Notes: generated by a model not told the origin, from the letters alone. A DNA stretch of 64,000 nucleotides from Algoriphagus yeomjeoni (GCF_003259505.1 NZ_QLLK01000008.1:124001-188000); one strand, 5' to 3'. Positions 45,412 to 55,247 are shown, numbered from the stretch's first letter. Translations and numbers: made by a program.

Positions 45412-46818
45412 ATGTCGCGAAAAATGAAAAACAAGGTGATCACCAACCTGCATATCGAGCGTATAGCTTCGGAGGGAAAATGCTTGGGACATCATGAGGA
45501 AAAAGTGGTTTTTGTCACAGGTGTAGCTCCGGGAGATGTGGTGGATGTGCGGATTACGAAGGGAAAAAGCTCCTTTATGGAAGGTGAACCGGTGAAATTC
45601 CACGAGTATTCTAAAGAACGCATCGATCCTTTTTGCTCGCATTTCGGAATCTGTGGCGGCTGCAAATGGCAGCACATCAATTATGATTTACAGAAAACCT
45701 ACAAGCGTCAGCAAGTCCTCGATCAATTTCAGCGAATAGCTAAAGTGGATATCCCAGAAGTGATGCCAACTTTAGGCTCTGAAAAGACCCGATATTATAG
45801 AAATAAACTTGATTTCACTTTTTCCAACAAGAAGTGGCTGACCATAGAGCAGATTCAGTCTGGAGAAGATTTTGACAGAAATGCATTGGGTTTCCATATC
45901 CCAAAGATGTTTGACAAGATCGTCGATGTGGATCATTGCTACTTGCAGGGAAATATCTCCAACGATGTCAGAAATGAACTGAGAACTTTTGCGCTAGCTA
46001 ACAATTTGAGTTTCTACGACATCAGAAATCAAGTGGGACTACTTCGGAATTTGATCATCCGAACCACTAGCACAGAGCAATCCATGGTCATCGTACAGTT
46101 TGGAGAAAATGATCAGGAAGGAATCCAAAAAGTAATGGAATTCCTTCATGAGAAATTCCCTCAGATCACTTCTTTGCTATATGTGATCAACACAAAAGGA
46201 AACGAGACTTTCCATGATTTGGAATTAGTGACTTTCTCAGGAAATGACTTCATCGAAGAAGAAATGGAAGGCTTGAAGTTCAGAATTGGACCAAAATCTT
46301 TCTATCAAACCAACTCCGAGCAAGCCTACGAATTATACAAAGTCGCCCGAGATTTCGCCGATTTGCAAGGCGATGAAGTGGTCTATGATCTCTACACCGG
46401 GACTGGAACTATCGCCAATTTTGTAGCCAAAAAAGCCAAGCAAGTCATCGGGATCGAATACGTACCTGCAGCGATAGAAGATGCGAAAATCAATTCTCAG
46501 ATCAACGGGATTGACAATACGCTGTTTTACGCAGGTGATATGAAAGACATGCTGAACGAGGAGTTCATCGCGACGCACGCTGCTCCAGACTTGATCATCA
46601 CCGATCCTCCACGTGCAGGAATGGACGAGAAAGTCGTGCAAATGCTCTTGAGATTAAATGCGCCGAAGATCGTCTATGTCTCCTGTAATCCAGCGACTCA
46701 GGCTAGAGATGTGGCACTTTTGGCAGAAAAATATGACGTTGAAAAAATTCAACCCGTGGACATGTTTCCGCAGACCTATCATGTAGAAAATGTAATCAGC
46801 TTAACCCTAAGGAAATGA
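45412..46818 (+). CDS. rlmD: 23S rRNA (uracil-1939-C5)-methyltransferase
   Basis: 468 residues of the RlmD/RumA family. A TRAM domain (about 1-60) is followed by the [4Fe-4S] cysteines in CSHFGICGGCKW (75, 81 and 84). The C-terminal Rossmann-type methyltransferase has DLYTGTGTIANFVAKKAKQVIGIE, ITDPPRAGMD and the catalytic Cys in YVSCNPATQARD. The start ATG is just after a -7 box. It overlaps the next small gene by its stop (ATGA). Confidence 0.95.
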   Translation: MSRKMKNKVITNLHIERIASEGKCLGHHEEKVVFVTGVAPGDVVDVRITKGKSSFMEGEPVKFHEYSKERIDPFCSHFGICGGCKWQHINYDLQKTYKRQQVLDQFQRIAKVDIPEVMPTLGSEKTRYYRNKLDFTFSNKKWLTIEQIQSGEDFDRNALGFHIPKMFDKIVDVDHCYLQGNISNDVRNELRTFALANNLSFYDIRNQVGLLRNLIIRTTSTEQSMVIVQFGENDQEGIQKVMEFLHEKFPQITSLLYVINTKGNETFHDLELVTFSGNDFIEEEMEGLKFRIGPKSFYQTNSEQAYELYKVARDFADLQGDEVVYDLYTGTGTIANFVAKKAKQVIGIEYVPAAIEDAKINSQINGIDNTLFYAGDMKDMLNEEFIATHAAPDLIITDPPRAGMDEKVVQMLLRLNAPKIVYVSCNPATQARDVALLAEKYDVEKIQPVDMFPQTYHVENVISLTLRK

Positions 46819-47192
46819 TGAGAGATGAAAATGCCCCCGAATTAGACGGGAAATATTTGGGAACGATTACCAGTGATTTTGTGAAGATTTCTGATACGTT
46901 GAAGGAAGCTTCTTACCAGATTCGCTCACGCAAATTTTCTGAATACCCAATCTTCCCTATCTCCAAAGAGATGCAACCCATCGGTAAAATCTTTATCGGA
47001 AAAGCTGAGAAAGATTTGGATTGGAATTACTTCATTACCTATCTCGATGAGTTTATTCAGCGAAAATTGATTGGAGAAGATGCCGTAGAGGAATTCCAAA
47101 ATGCTTACAAAGACCCAGATGAATTTTGCTGCTTATTTGTGATCGACGGGGCCTTTACCAGTTTTGTTTACATTCCTTATCCAAACGATTAA
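46815..47192 (+). CDS. Conserved hypothetical protein, translationally coupled to rlmD
   Basis: 125 residues from the ATG at 46815, which overlaps the rlmD stop (ATGA); a second ATG follows at once. It has no signal or membrane segment. Features are FSEYPIFPISKEMQPIGKIFIGKAEKDLDWNYFITYLDEFI, a compact mixed fold. I do not recognise a catalytic family; similar proteins are restricted to Bacteroidota in my memory. The coupling to rlmD suggests a common translation unit but no shared function is known. A strong terminator lies just downstream. Confidence 0.75.
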   Translation: MMRDENAPELDGKYLGTITSDFVKISDTLKEASYQIRSRKFSEYPIFPISKEMQPIGKIFIGKAEKDLDWNYFITYLDEFIQRKLIGEDAVEEFQNAYKDPDEFCCLFVIDGAFTSFVYIPYPND

Positions 47193-47205
47193 GATCAAAA
47201 CCAAC

Positions 47206-47243
47206 AAAAAAGCTTTACCAAATGAATCGGTAAAGCTTTTTTT
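47206..47243 (+). terminator. Rho-independent terminator after the rlmD operon
   Basis: AAAAAAGCTTTACC (47206-47219) pairs with GGTAAAGCTTTTTT (47229-47242) across a 9-nt loop and ends in a T run. It lies 14 bp past the stop codon of the small conserved protein. Confidence 0.9.
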
Positions 47244-47447
47244 GTTTTTAGTAAGATAAGATTGCACTTGCTATTATGACTATTCGGCTTTCTACTATTA
47301 AAATGTTCAAAGCAATGTAGGGGTTGCCAAACTTTTAAAATGATGCCACTTCGGTCATCGGTCATCCCCGCCTGCAGTTCGGGCAGGGGTCTTCCAGCCA
47401 GATCACCAACGAAACCAAGGCTTCTGGCATAATTGCATATAATGAAA

Positions 47448-48740
47448 TTAACCATTCATCAACTCCTCAATCTCTTCCGCTTCAATTGGGATATTTCTCA
47501 TCAAATCGAAGTATCCTTTGCCTTCTTGGATCACGATGTTGTTTTCCAATCGCACTCCAAGCCCTTCTTCCTGAATGTAGATTCCTGGCTCTACTGTGAA
47601 TACCATTCCAGGTTTGATCGGTCCATGCATAGTACCCACATCATGCACATCTAATCCCAAGTGGTGCGAGGTGCCATGCATAAAATACTTTTTGTAAGCC
47701 GGCCATGCAGGATCTTGATTTTTTATGTCTGTCTGATCGATCAATCCCAACCCAACTAATTCACTTTGCATAATTAGTCCTACTTCCTTGTGGTAATCTT
47801 GGATATTTGTTCCAATCATCAAAATCCGAGAAGCTTCCTTCTGCACCCTCAGAACAGCATCATAAACAGCACGCTGTCTTTCGGTAAATCTTCCGCTCAC
47901 TGGAATTGTCCTCGTCATATCAGCATTGTAATTCCCATACTCTGCACCTACGTCCATGAGAAGCATTTCGCCAGCTACGCAAGCCTTGTGATTTTCGATG
48001 TAATGAAGCACGCAAGCAGAAGCTCCTGAGGCAATGATTGGCTGATAAGCGAAACCATTGCTTCGATTTCTTACAAATTCATGCAAGTATTCAGCTTCGA
48101 TTTCATACTCTGTCACCCCAGGTTTCACAAAAGAGAGGATTCTTCTAAAGCCCTTTTCGGTAATATCACAAGCTATTTGAAGTTGCTCGATTTCCTCTTT
48201 TTCCTTCACTCCTCTCAGCTCATGCATGATCGGAGCAGCTCGATGATAGGTATGAAGCGGGAATTTCTCTTTGCATTCTTTTATAAATCTCGCGTCCTGT
48301 GTTTCTACGACTACACCGGCACGCAGATGCTCATTGGTATTCAAATACACATTGCAGCAAAGCGCCATCACCGTATTGAATACCTGATTAAAGTTCGAAA
48401 GCCACTGGATATTTTTGATTCCAGAAGTAGCCTCTGCTTCTTCTTTGGTGTATTTGTGACCTTCCCAGATGGCAATATGCTCATTCGTTTCGCGGAGAAA
48501 AAGAACTTCCCGCATGTTTGGATTTGGACAATCAGGAGCTACTAAAAGTATGGTTTCCTCTTGATCTATTCCTGTCAAATAAAACAAATCGTTATTCTGA
48601 CGAAAGCGCATCGTCCCGTCAGCATTGGTAGGCATGATGTCGTTGGAGTTGAAAATTGCCACACTGCTTTCTGCAAGTTTGTAGCAAAACTTCTCGCGAT
48701 TCTTAATGTAAAGGGAACTGGAAAGAGGTTGGTATTTCAT
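47448..48740 (-). CDS. pepP: Aminopeptidase P family (M24) metallopeptidase
   Basis: 430 residues: AMP_N domain (about 1-165) and pita-bread peptidase (about 175-430). The two-metal ligands are visible in LLMDVGAEYGNYNADMTRTIPVSG (two Asp), FMHGTSHHLGLDVHD (His), FTVEPGIYI (Glu) and GVRLENNIVI (Glu). Removes N-terminal residues adjacent to proline. It stands alone between the rlmD terminator and the divergent peptidase gene. Specificity as Xaa-Pro aminopeptidase is inferred from family and length. Confidence 0.94.
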   Translation of the reverse strand: MKYQPLSSSLYIKNREKFCYKLAESSVAIFNSNDIMPTNADGTMRFRQNNDLFYLTGIDQEETILLVAPDCPNPNMREVLFLRETNEHIAIWEGHKYTKEEAEATSGIKNIQWLSNFNQVFNTVMALCCNVYLNTNEHLRAGVVVETQDARFIKECKEKFPLHTYHRAAPIMHELRGVKEKEEIEQLQIACDITEKGFRRILSFVKPGVTEYEIEAEYLHEFVRNRSNGFAYQPIIASGASACVLHYIENHKACVAGEMLLMDVGAEYGNYNADMTRTIPVSGRFTERQRAVYDAVLRVQKEASRILMIGTNIQDYHKEVGLIMQSELVGLGLIDQTDIKNQDPAWPAYKKYFMHGTSHHLGLDVHDVGTMHGPIKPGMVFTVEPGIYIQEEGLGVRLENNIVIQEGKGYFDLMRNIPIEAEEIEELMNG

Positions 48741-48860
48741 ATTTTTCTTAGGCTTATAAGGTGGAAAGTTACAAATTCTCGGGCTAAAATCAGGTTTGAA
48801 ATTCCTCTGGAACCATTTTCCTGCTTTACTTTGTATATTACCGACAGGGTAAAATAAAGC

Positions 48861-50090
48861 ATGGAATTAAACATCAAAGAACTTAGTAACGGCATTCGGA
48901 TTGTCCATCAGGAAGTTACCCATACCAGACTTGTTCACTGCGGATTTATATTAGACATAGGAAGTAGAGATGAGACCAAAGAGCAAGAAGGGCTTGCACA
49001 CTTTTGGGAGCATATGGCTTTTAAAGGCACTCAAAAACGTAAAACCTTCCATATCCTCAACCGTCTGGAGTCACTCGGCGGAGAACTCAACGCCTACACG
49101 ACCAAAGAAAAAGTATGCTTCTATGCCTCTACTCTGAAGGAGCATTATGGCAAAGCTTCCGAGTTACTTTTTGACATTACCTTCAATAGCACGTTCCCAG
49201 AAAAGCAGATCGAAAAGGAGCGGCAAGTTATCCTGGAAGAAATGGCGATGTACCGGGATTCTCCAGACGATGCTATTCAGGATGAGTTAGATGAGTTAGT
49301 CTTTGAAAATCATGCCTTGGGAAGAAATATCCTCGGTACAGAGCAAACCGTCGGAAGTTTTACGCAACAGGATTTCTTTGATTTTATTTCCACACGTTTG
49401 GACACTTCCAGACTTATCTTTTCAGTGGTTGGGAATATCTCATTTCAGAAAGTTTTGAAAGGAATTGAAAGCCCTTTGTCCCAAATACAAACCAAGAGAA
49501 GCCTCTACGTCAGAAATGGATTTAATAACTATTCCCCCAAAATAAAAACGCAAGAACGAGATATCAGCCAATCGCTTTGTGCAATCGGCCGCCCCGCTTT
49601 TTCACTTTACGATCCCAATCGATTCAAACTTTACCTGCTCAATAACATCCTGGGGGGACCAAGTATGAATAGCCGATTGAATCTAATGCTCCGCGAAAAA
49701 CATGGTTATGTCTATAGTATAGAGTCCAGCTATCAGCCGTTTTCGGATATCGGTTTCTTTGGGATTTACTTTGGCACGGAAGGAAAAACGCTGAAAAAAG
49801 CACAAGCACTTGTCCTAAAAGAAATGAGCAAATTGACTAACACAAAGCTTGGAACACTCCAACTTCACATGGCGAAGGAGCAGGCAATTGGTCAGATGGC
49901 GATGGCAGAGGAAAATTACTCCGCCTTGATGTTGGTTTATGGTAAAAGTCTTCTGGATCATGGAAAAGTGGATCCCCTGGACAAAATATTCGCCCAGATC
50001 AAAAATACCACTGCAACAGAACTTCAGGGAATCGCCCAAGACATCTTCAATCCTGAACAGCTTACTTTCCTAACTTATACTCCCCAATAA
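48861..50090 (+). CDS. M16 family zinc peptidase
   Basis: 409 residues, insulinase/processing peptidase fold. The inverted zinc motif HFWEHMAF (HxxEH) is at about residues 47-51, and the third ligand Glu is in ERQVILEEMAMYRDSPDD. Two repeats of the M16 domain are seen, the second inactive (about 210-400). It opens a plus-strand block with an O-methyltransferase starting three bases later. Substrate unknown; family members process proteins or degrade peptides. Confidence 0.92.
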   Translation: MELNIKELSNGIRIVHQEVTHTRLVHCGFILDIGSRDETKEQEGLAHFWEHMAFKGTQKRKTFHILNRLESLGGELNAYTTKEKVCFYASTLKEHYGKASELLFDITFNSTFPEKQIEKERQVILEEMAMYRDSPDDAIQDELDELVFENHALGRNILGTEQTVGSFTQQDFFDFISTRLDTSRLIFSVVGNISFQKVLKGIESPLSQIQTKRSLYVRNGFNNYSPKIKTQERDISQSLCAIGRPAFSLYDPNRFKLYLLNNILGGPSMNSRLNLMLREKHGYVYSIESSYQPFSDIGFFGIYFGTEGKTLKKAQALVLKEMSKLTNTKLGTLQLHMAKEQAIGQMAMAEENYSALMLVYGKSLLDHGKVDPLDKIFAQIKNTTATELQGIAQDIFNPEQLTFLTYTPQ

Positions 50091-50092
50091 TC

Positions 50093-50737
50093 ATGGAATT
50101 TATCGACCCAGCGCTTTTAGCATATTGTGAAGATCATACTTCAACAGAAGACGATTTACTCCTGAAAATCACCCGGGAAACTCAGGCAAAAGTCATGATG
50201 CCACGCATGATCTCTGGCCATTTGCAAGGGAAAATGCTCGAGCTTTTCACCAAAATGCAGAATCCAAAAACTATTCTTGAAATTGGTACCTATACTGGCT
50301 ATTCAGGGCTTTGTCTGGCTAGAGGTTTGAGAAAAGATGGAAAGCTGATTACGCTAGATATTAATGATGAGCTGGAGACGATGGTCAGGGGATTTTTTGA
50401 AGAAAGCGGACTCGCAGAGCAAATTGATTATAGACTTGGGAATGCGCTGGAAATCATTCCGACGCTTTCTGGGCCATTCGACATGGTTTTCATCGATGCT
50501 GACAAAATCAATTATTCCAATTATTACGACTTGATCATAGAAAAAATGAATGCAGGGGGGATCATCCTTGCAGATAATGTGCTCTGGTCAGGTAAAATCC
50601 TAGTCGAGGAAGGGCAAAAAATCGACAAAGACACCCAAGCCTTATTGGACTTCAATACCATGATTCAAAACGACCCTCGCGTCGAAAACGCACTACTTCC
50701 AATCCGGGATGGGGTGATGATGGCAAGAAAAATCTAG
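50093..50737 (+). CDS. Class I SAM-dependent O-methyltransferase (COMT-like)
   Basis: 214 residues. Motif I is TILEIGTYTGYSGLCLA, the acidic motif follows in LITLDINDE, and metal-binding MVFIDADKINYSNYYD is present, as in bacterial catechol O-methyltransferase-like enzymes. Starts 2 bp after the M16 stop, so the genes are coupled. The substrate is unknown: a phenolic or other catechol-like compound is suggested by the metal-binding Asp pattern. Confidence 0.92.
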   Translation: MEFIDPALLAYCEDHTSTEDDLLLKITRETQAKVMMPRMISGHLQGKMLELFTKMQNPKTILEIGTYTGYSGLCLARGLRKDGKLITLDINDELETMVRGFFEESGLAEQIDYRLGNALEIIPTLSGPFDMVFIDADKINYSNYYDLIIEKMNAGGIILADNVLWSGKILVEEGQKIDKDTQALLDFNTMIQNDPRVENALLPIRDGVMMARKI

Positions 50738-50803
50738 CTGAAGCGAAAAGGGGAATCATTTTTGCTAAAATGAGGCAGAATCGATGATGAAAGCCTTTTT
50801 CGA

Positions 50804-52393
50804 ATGAAAACCTACAGTATTCCCTACCTTCTTTTCATCTTGCTAGTATTTTTTGGCCAAGAGTCCATGGCCCAAATACCGCAAGTCCCTGCTGAGTTGG
50901 AATTTGCAGATCTTATCATAAGAATCAACCCCCAGGCTCGCCGTGAAATCCAGCTAGACGTAGATGCACAATACCGAAATCCTGCCTATTTCAAAGTAAA
51001 GCAAGATCGAGTCAATCTCTATATGCCGATCATCGAGCGGGAGCTTAGAAATTCAGGTGTGCCCTTAGATTTAAAATACTTGGCAATTCAGGAAAGCGGC
51101 CTGATTGGAGACGCAGTTTCCACTTCCAATGCAGTTGGGTTTTGGCAGTTCAAACAGGGTACAGCTGAGGAGGTTTTTCTCAGAGTAGACAATCAGATCG
51201 ATGATCGGAAAAATATTGTCAATGCAACCAAAGGTGCCGCACTCTATTTACAAAAACATAACAATACGTTCGACAATTGGATGTGTGCTTTGGTGTCCTA
51301 TCAAATGGGTCTAGGAGGTGCGAAGGCTTACTTTGGCACCCAATACAATGGAAAGCGAATCGTAGATGTTGACAGAAACACACATTGGTATTTCAAAAAA
51401 TTCTTAGCTCATAAGATCGCATTTGGAAGTCAAAAAACCATGCTCGTTAGCAGTGGACAGTACATGGCAGAAGAGCGGGTACAAGGCCCAACTACCTTGG
51501 CCGCTTTAGCTAAAAGGTATGGGGTGACCGAGCAGCATTTAAAAGATTACAATCTCTGGACGAAAAATGGAAAAATCCCTGGAGATAGAGTCTATACGGT
51601 GATTTATGTGAAAGACGGTTCGCTACCTACGAAGCCGGCAATTATCACTGAAGCAAAGCCCAGCACTCAAAGTCCTAGCTCGACCACTACTTCTACTTCA
51701 CCAGCATATAAGCAAGCGAACTCTTACCCGAGAATTTCAGGAAATACGACCAAAGCATCTCAGCCAGATCAGATCACAGTGAACAACCTAGAGGGTGTCC
51801 AAGCTGCTCAATCGACCACTCAAAGTACTTTCTCAGACCGAGTGGGTATAAGAGAAAATAAATTCAGGAGACTGAATGATTTGGACAAAGGAGAGCGAAT
51901 CGAAGCTGGTGAATATTACTATACTGAGAAAAAGAATGCGAGTGCTGAAGTAGCCACACACATCGTACGCTCAGGCGAAACCCTATGGAGCATTTCGCAG
52001 AAATATGGCATAAAACTCTCCGCGCTGAAGTCTAAGAACCGAATCAGAAAGGACAGAGACTTGAAAGTTGGAATGGTACTAAACCTTCAAGAACATAGAA
52101 AACGTGGAGAGGATATTCCAGTGGTGAAACTCAATAATCCAGCACCAACAAGAGAAGTTGTAGCAGCTAGTACATCAACTCCAGCTACAAATCAACCGGC
52201 TGTAAGTAATTCAACTGCGGATACTAGTAATACTTCTAGCTCAAAAATAACACATACCGTTTCCAGTGGAGACACATTATTTGCTATAAGTAAGAAATAC
52301 GGTGTGACTGTCAACCAGTTGAAAAGTTGGAACAATATTGGGACCCAAAACATCATATCCATAGGGCAGAAATTGGTTATCTTTCGCCCTTAA
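50804..52393 (+). CDS. MltD-like lytic transglycosylase with LysM domains
   Basis: 529 residues. A signal peptide (MKTYSIPYLLFILLVFFGQESMAQ) is followed by an SLT domain at about 75-210 (DLKYLAIQESGLIGDAVSTSNAVGFWQFKQGTAEE, where Glu of IQESG is catalytic). A first LysM-like repeat lies at about 222-268, a Ser/Thr/Pro linker at about 285-345, and two LysM domains at about 388-430 (HIVRSGETLWSISQKYGIKL) and about 482-528 (HTVSSGDTLFAISKKYGVTV). Cleaves glycan strands of peptidoglycan; LysM anchors it to the wall. It is co-directional with the DUF3078 gene 25 bp downstream. Confidence 0.94.
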   Translation: MKTYSIPYLLFILLVFFGQESMAQIPQVPAELEFADLIIRINPQARREIQLDVDAQYRNPAYFKVKQDRVNLYMPIIERELRNSGVPLDLKYLAIQESGLIGDAVSTSNAVGFWQFKQGTAEEVFLRVDNQIDDRKNIVNATKGAALYLQKHNNTFDNWMCALVSYQMGLGGAKAYFGTQYNGKRIVDVDRNTHWYFKKFLAHKIAFGSQKTMLVSSGQYMAEERVQGPTTLAALAKRYGVTEQHLKDYNLWTKNGKIPGDRVYTVIYVKDGSLPTKPAIITEAKPSTQSPSSTTTSTSPAYKQANSYPRISGNTTKASQPDQITVNNLEGVQAAQSTTQSTFSDRVGIRENKFRRLNDLDKGERIEAGEYYYTEKKNASAEVATHIVRSGETLWSISQKYGIKLSALKSKNRIRKDRDLKVGMVLNLQEHRKRGEDIPVVKLNNPAPTREVVAASTSTPATNQPAVSNSTADTSNTSSSKITHTVSSGDTLFAISKKYGVTVNQLKSWNNIGTQNIISIGQKLVIFRP

Positions 52394-52417
52394 ATTGCAA
52401 TTTTCCACGCTTTTTAA

Positions 52418-53410
52418 ATGTCAAAATATCTCCTAATTTTTGGATTACTTCTAGTATGCCTCAGCCACACTTTGCAGGCTCAGGACAGGCAATACATACC
52501 TGATACTGTCCTCATCAATGGGGACACTTTATTGATGCTTGGAGATTCTCTGTTTGTTGAGGAGCCTGTAAAAGAAATTTTCTGGAAAACGGGGGGCAAT
52601 TATAACCTAAATATTCAGCAAGTCACTTTATCAAACTGGGCAGCCGGTGGCGCAAGTACTTTTGCAATGAACTCTGGCTTAACGCTTTTCGCCAATTACA
52701 AAAAAGATAATAAGGTTTGGGACACTCAGCTCACTGTAAGTCTAGGTTTCAACCGACAGGACGACAGGGATTTTAAAACCAGAAAGACGAATGACAATTT
52801 CACTTTTGTCAGTAACTACGGTCGGGAGCTTTCTGAATTTTTCTACTTATCCACTCAATTAGATGCGAGGACGCAGCTGCTTGCTGGTTACAAATTTTCC
52901 AGACCAGCGGGAAGTGATGTTGAAATCCGAACAAAAATATCAGACTTACTGTCTCCTGGCTATGTGCAGTCTTCCACGGGTCTTAACTACCGAAAAACGT
53001 ATAAAGACAAGAGTAAGCTTTCAGTTATACTTTCCCCTTTCACCGGTAGATTTACTATTGTATTGGATGACTCACTCAGTCGAGCAGGTGCATTCGGTGT
53101 AGTACCTGGAGAAAATGTTAGAGCTGAGGCCGGGGTGTCAGTTGCTGCCTCAGTGACAGACGTTCAACTGATGAAAAATGTCACCTGGAAATCAGATATC
53201 AACCTTTTCTCTAATTATGAGGTGTTTGGAAATATGGTGGTCAATTTTAAATCTGTGATTAGAATGCAGGTGAATAAATTCATTTCTACCCGGATTGAGA
53301 CGGTGCTTATTTATGATGAGGAAGTGTTTATCAAACAGGATGACGGGACGTCCAGGCAAGCTGTGCAGCTTCAGAACCTCATAAACTTCGGAATTTCGCT
53401 GGATTTTTAA
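52418..53410 (+). CDS. DUF3078 outer-membrane protein
   Basis: 330 residues with a signal peptide (MSKYLLIFGLLLVCLSHTLQAQ) and a DUF3078-type body: FWKTGGNYNLNIQQVTLSNWAAGGASTFAMNS, followed by alternating strands of a small beta-barrel to the C-terminal IDF-type end (FGISLDF). The family is Bacteroidota-specific and has no known role. The stop overlaps the end of the convergent dnaX tau frame by 4 bp. Confidence 0.86.
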   Translation: MSKYLLIFGLLLVCLSHTLQAQDRQYIPDTVLINGDTLLMLGDSLFVEEPVKEIFWKTGGNYNLNIQQVTLSNWAAGGASTFAMNSGLTLFANYKKDNKVWDTQLTVSLGFNRQDDRDFKTRKTNDNFTFVSNYGRELSEFFYLSTQLDARTQLLAGYKFSRPAGSDVEIRTKISDLLSPGYVQSSTGLNYRKTYKDKSKLSVILSPFTGRFTIVLDDSLSRAGAFGVVPGENVRAEAGVSVAASVTDVQLMKNVTWKSDINLFSNYEVFGNMVVNFKSVIRMQVNKFISTRIETVLIYDEEVFIKQDDGTSRQAVQLQNLINFGISLDF

Positions 53411-55127
53411 AAGTCAGTCTCCAATCCAAACCTACGTTGAAACTCACCCAATGCGGCGTGTTTTTCCTTTAAAAAATTGAATTTGTCGGTACTCGTATAG
53501 AGCTTATTTCGCTCAGATTCCAATTCTTCTTTTATCTCAACTTCTACTTTAAAGTGATTGACTTCACCTAACTCCCGGATAATTCGAACTAACTCCGGCT
53601 TCATTTTCAGTGCAATCTCTTCTTGCACATGACCCATCACTTCGAGAATAACTGTGTTTGAGTTCATCTTGATGGATTGGCCAAGAATCGCCAATTCCAT
53701 ACTTTTCCCAAGCTTCTGAAAGTGCTCCCTCACCTGTGGGAAGACTTGATCTAATATATCCTGAGTAAGATCTCTTCCTTCAATTTTAACTTCAACTACC
53801 TCCTCACTCTCGTTAGATTTAGCCTGTTGTATTTCATTCTTAGCCTTCTGATCAGCTAATTGCTTTGTATGCCCTAGATTTTTTGGGATAGAAATAGTCT
53901 TTTGCAAAAGACTAGTCTTCGTTGTACTTGAAGTTGACGGAAAAGGAATTGGTTGCTTTTGAGATTCAGGTTCTGGGGCTGTCAGGCTTTTTTTTTTGCG
54001 TCCTCTGCAGCCATCATAGAAAGACGGAAGGCCTGAGGAAGTTTGGCCATTTTCATTAGAGCCAACTCCACATGTAAACGCTGATTCTTTGACGTCTTAT
54101 AATGGATATCGCATTGATTGGCGATGTTCAATGCAGAAAGTAAAAAGGAAGCAGAAGCCGCTTCTGTCTGCTGCAAATAGCGCTCTTTAGCAGATTCCGA
54201 TACTTCTATCAACTCAACAGTAGCAGGATCTTTCGCTACTAATAAATCTCTTAAATGTTCGCAAAGGCCAACAATGAAATTATGTCCATCAAAGCCTTTC
54301 TTCAGAATCTCGTCGAAAATCAATAAGACTTGAGAAAGATCTTCAGTGACCAAAGCATCCAGCACCTTAAAATAATAATCGTAATCCAGAATATGAAGAT
54401 TGCCAATAGTCTCATGATAGGTTACCTTCTTCCCCGCGGAATAAGTAACAATCAAGTCAAACATGGAAAGTGCATCCCGAAGTGCTCCATCTGCTTTGGT
54501 CGCGATCAATCTAAGCGCTTCTTCCTCATAATCTACTTTCTCTTTCTCTGCAATGTACTGGAGATGACCAGAAATATCTTTTATCTGAATTCGATTGAAA
54601 TCAAAAATCTGACAGCGGGAAAGTATTGTTGGGATGATTTTATGCTTTTCCGTTGTAGCTAAAATAAAGATGGCATACTTAGGAGGCTCTTCCAAAGTCT
54701 TCAAAAAGGCATTGAAGGCTTGATTTGAAAGCATGTGAACCTCATCAATAATATAGACTTTGTACTGTCCCTTTTGCGGAGCATAGCGTACCTGATCGAC
54801 CAGGTTACGGATATCATCTACGGAGTTGTTAGAAGCAGCATCGAGTTCGTATATATTGAAGGAACTGTTATTTTGGAAGGAAACGCAGGATTCACATTTG
54901 CCGCAGGCTTCGAAGTCTGCTTGCAAATCTTCACAGTTGATCGTCTTGGCAAGGATACGGGCACAGGTAGTCTTACCCACTCCACGTGGACCACAAAACA
55001 AAAAAGCCTGAGCTAAGTGATTGTTTTTAATAGCATTCTGAAGCGTGGTAGTGATATGCTGCTGCCCTACTACGCTCTTGAAATCTGCCGGTCTGTATTT
55101 TCTTGCCGAAACGACGAAATTTTCCAT
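53407..55127 (-). CDS. dnaX: DNA polymerase III subunit tau (dnaX -1 frameshift product)
   Basis: Reading the 0 frame from the ATG at 55127 through the A10 tract at 53988-53997 and then in the -1 frame keeps the chain open to the TAA at 53407, giving about 573 residues. After the tract the new frame reads SLTAPEPESQKQP and continues into the charged tail to EFQRRFGLETDF. Tau is the clamp-loader component that also contacts DnaB and the polymerase core. The N-terminal AAA+ clamp-loader motor is shared with gamma. The -1 shift could arise by ribosomal frameshift or by RNA polymerase slippage adding one A; the sequence cannot decide which. An assembly error of one base in the homopolymer is the main alternative. 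Confidence 0.75.
53982..53997 (-). other. dnaX slippery A10 tract with adjacent stop
   Basis: On the minus strand the sequence reads GC, ten A (53997 to 53988), GCC, then TGA (53984-53982). The run decodes as three Lys codons; -1 slippage bypasses the TGA. An AGAGGA-like element lies 4 nt upstream of the run. The pattern parallels the A9 tract of Thermus dnaX. Confidence 0.75.
53982..55127 (-). CDS. dnaX: DNA polymerase III subunit gamma (dnaX zero-frame product)
   Basis: 381 residues from the ATG at 55127; the frame also includes a GTG one codon earlier. AAA+ motifs: the P-loop FCGPRGVGKTTCARILAK, the zinc-finger Cys set CEACGKCESC-like CGKCESC, Walker B YIIDEVHML and the sensor LATTEKHKIIPTILSRC. 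The zero frame ends at AKKKA then TGA straight after the A10 tract, so it encodes a natural shortened gamma form. Divergent from ssrA, with a 15-bp inverted repeat between them. Confidence 0.85.
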   Translation of the reverse strand: MENFVVSARKYRPADFKSVVGQQHITTTLQNAIKNNHLAQAFLFCGPRGVGKTTCARILAKTINCEDLQADFEACGKCESCVSFQNNSSFNIYELDAASNNSVDDIRNLVDQVRYAPQKGQYKVYIIDEVHMLSNQAFNAFLKTLEEPPKYAIFILATTEKHKIIPTILSRCQIFDFNRIQIKDISGHLQYIAEKEKVDYEEEALRLIATKADGALRDALSMFDLIVTYSAGKKVTYHETIGNLHILDYDYYFKVLDALVTEDLSQVLLIFDEILKKGFDGHNFIVGLCEHLRDLLVAKDPATVELIEVSESAKERYLQQTEAASASFLLSALNIANQCDIHYKTSKNQRLHVELALMKMAKLPQAFRLSMMAAEDAKKKA

Positions 55128-55247
55128 CACCGCAAGATATAAAAAACTCTATACTCAGGAAGCCTGAAATCCAAGCTATTCAAAAGATTTTCCGTAAAGA
55201 ATTGAGTTTGAAGCCCATCCTTTTGGAGAATTTAAAACAGTATTCAG

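Noticed and set aside
47363..47390. Palindromic CCTGC...GCAGG segment in the 47.2-47.45 kb gap
   Set aside because: The inverted pairing is short and imperfect, with no T tract. I could not link it to a gene or to another repeat in the window.
53407..53907. A separate 166-codon gene downstream of dnaX
   Set aside because: The frame continues upstream without a stop to the A10 tract and is the -1 continuation of dnaX, so it is tau and not an independent gene.
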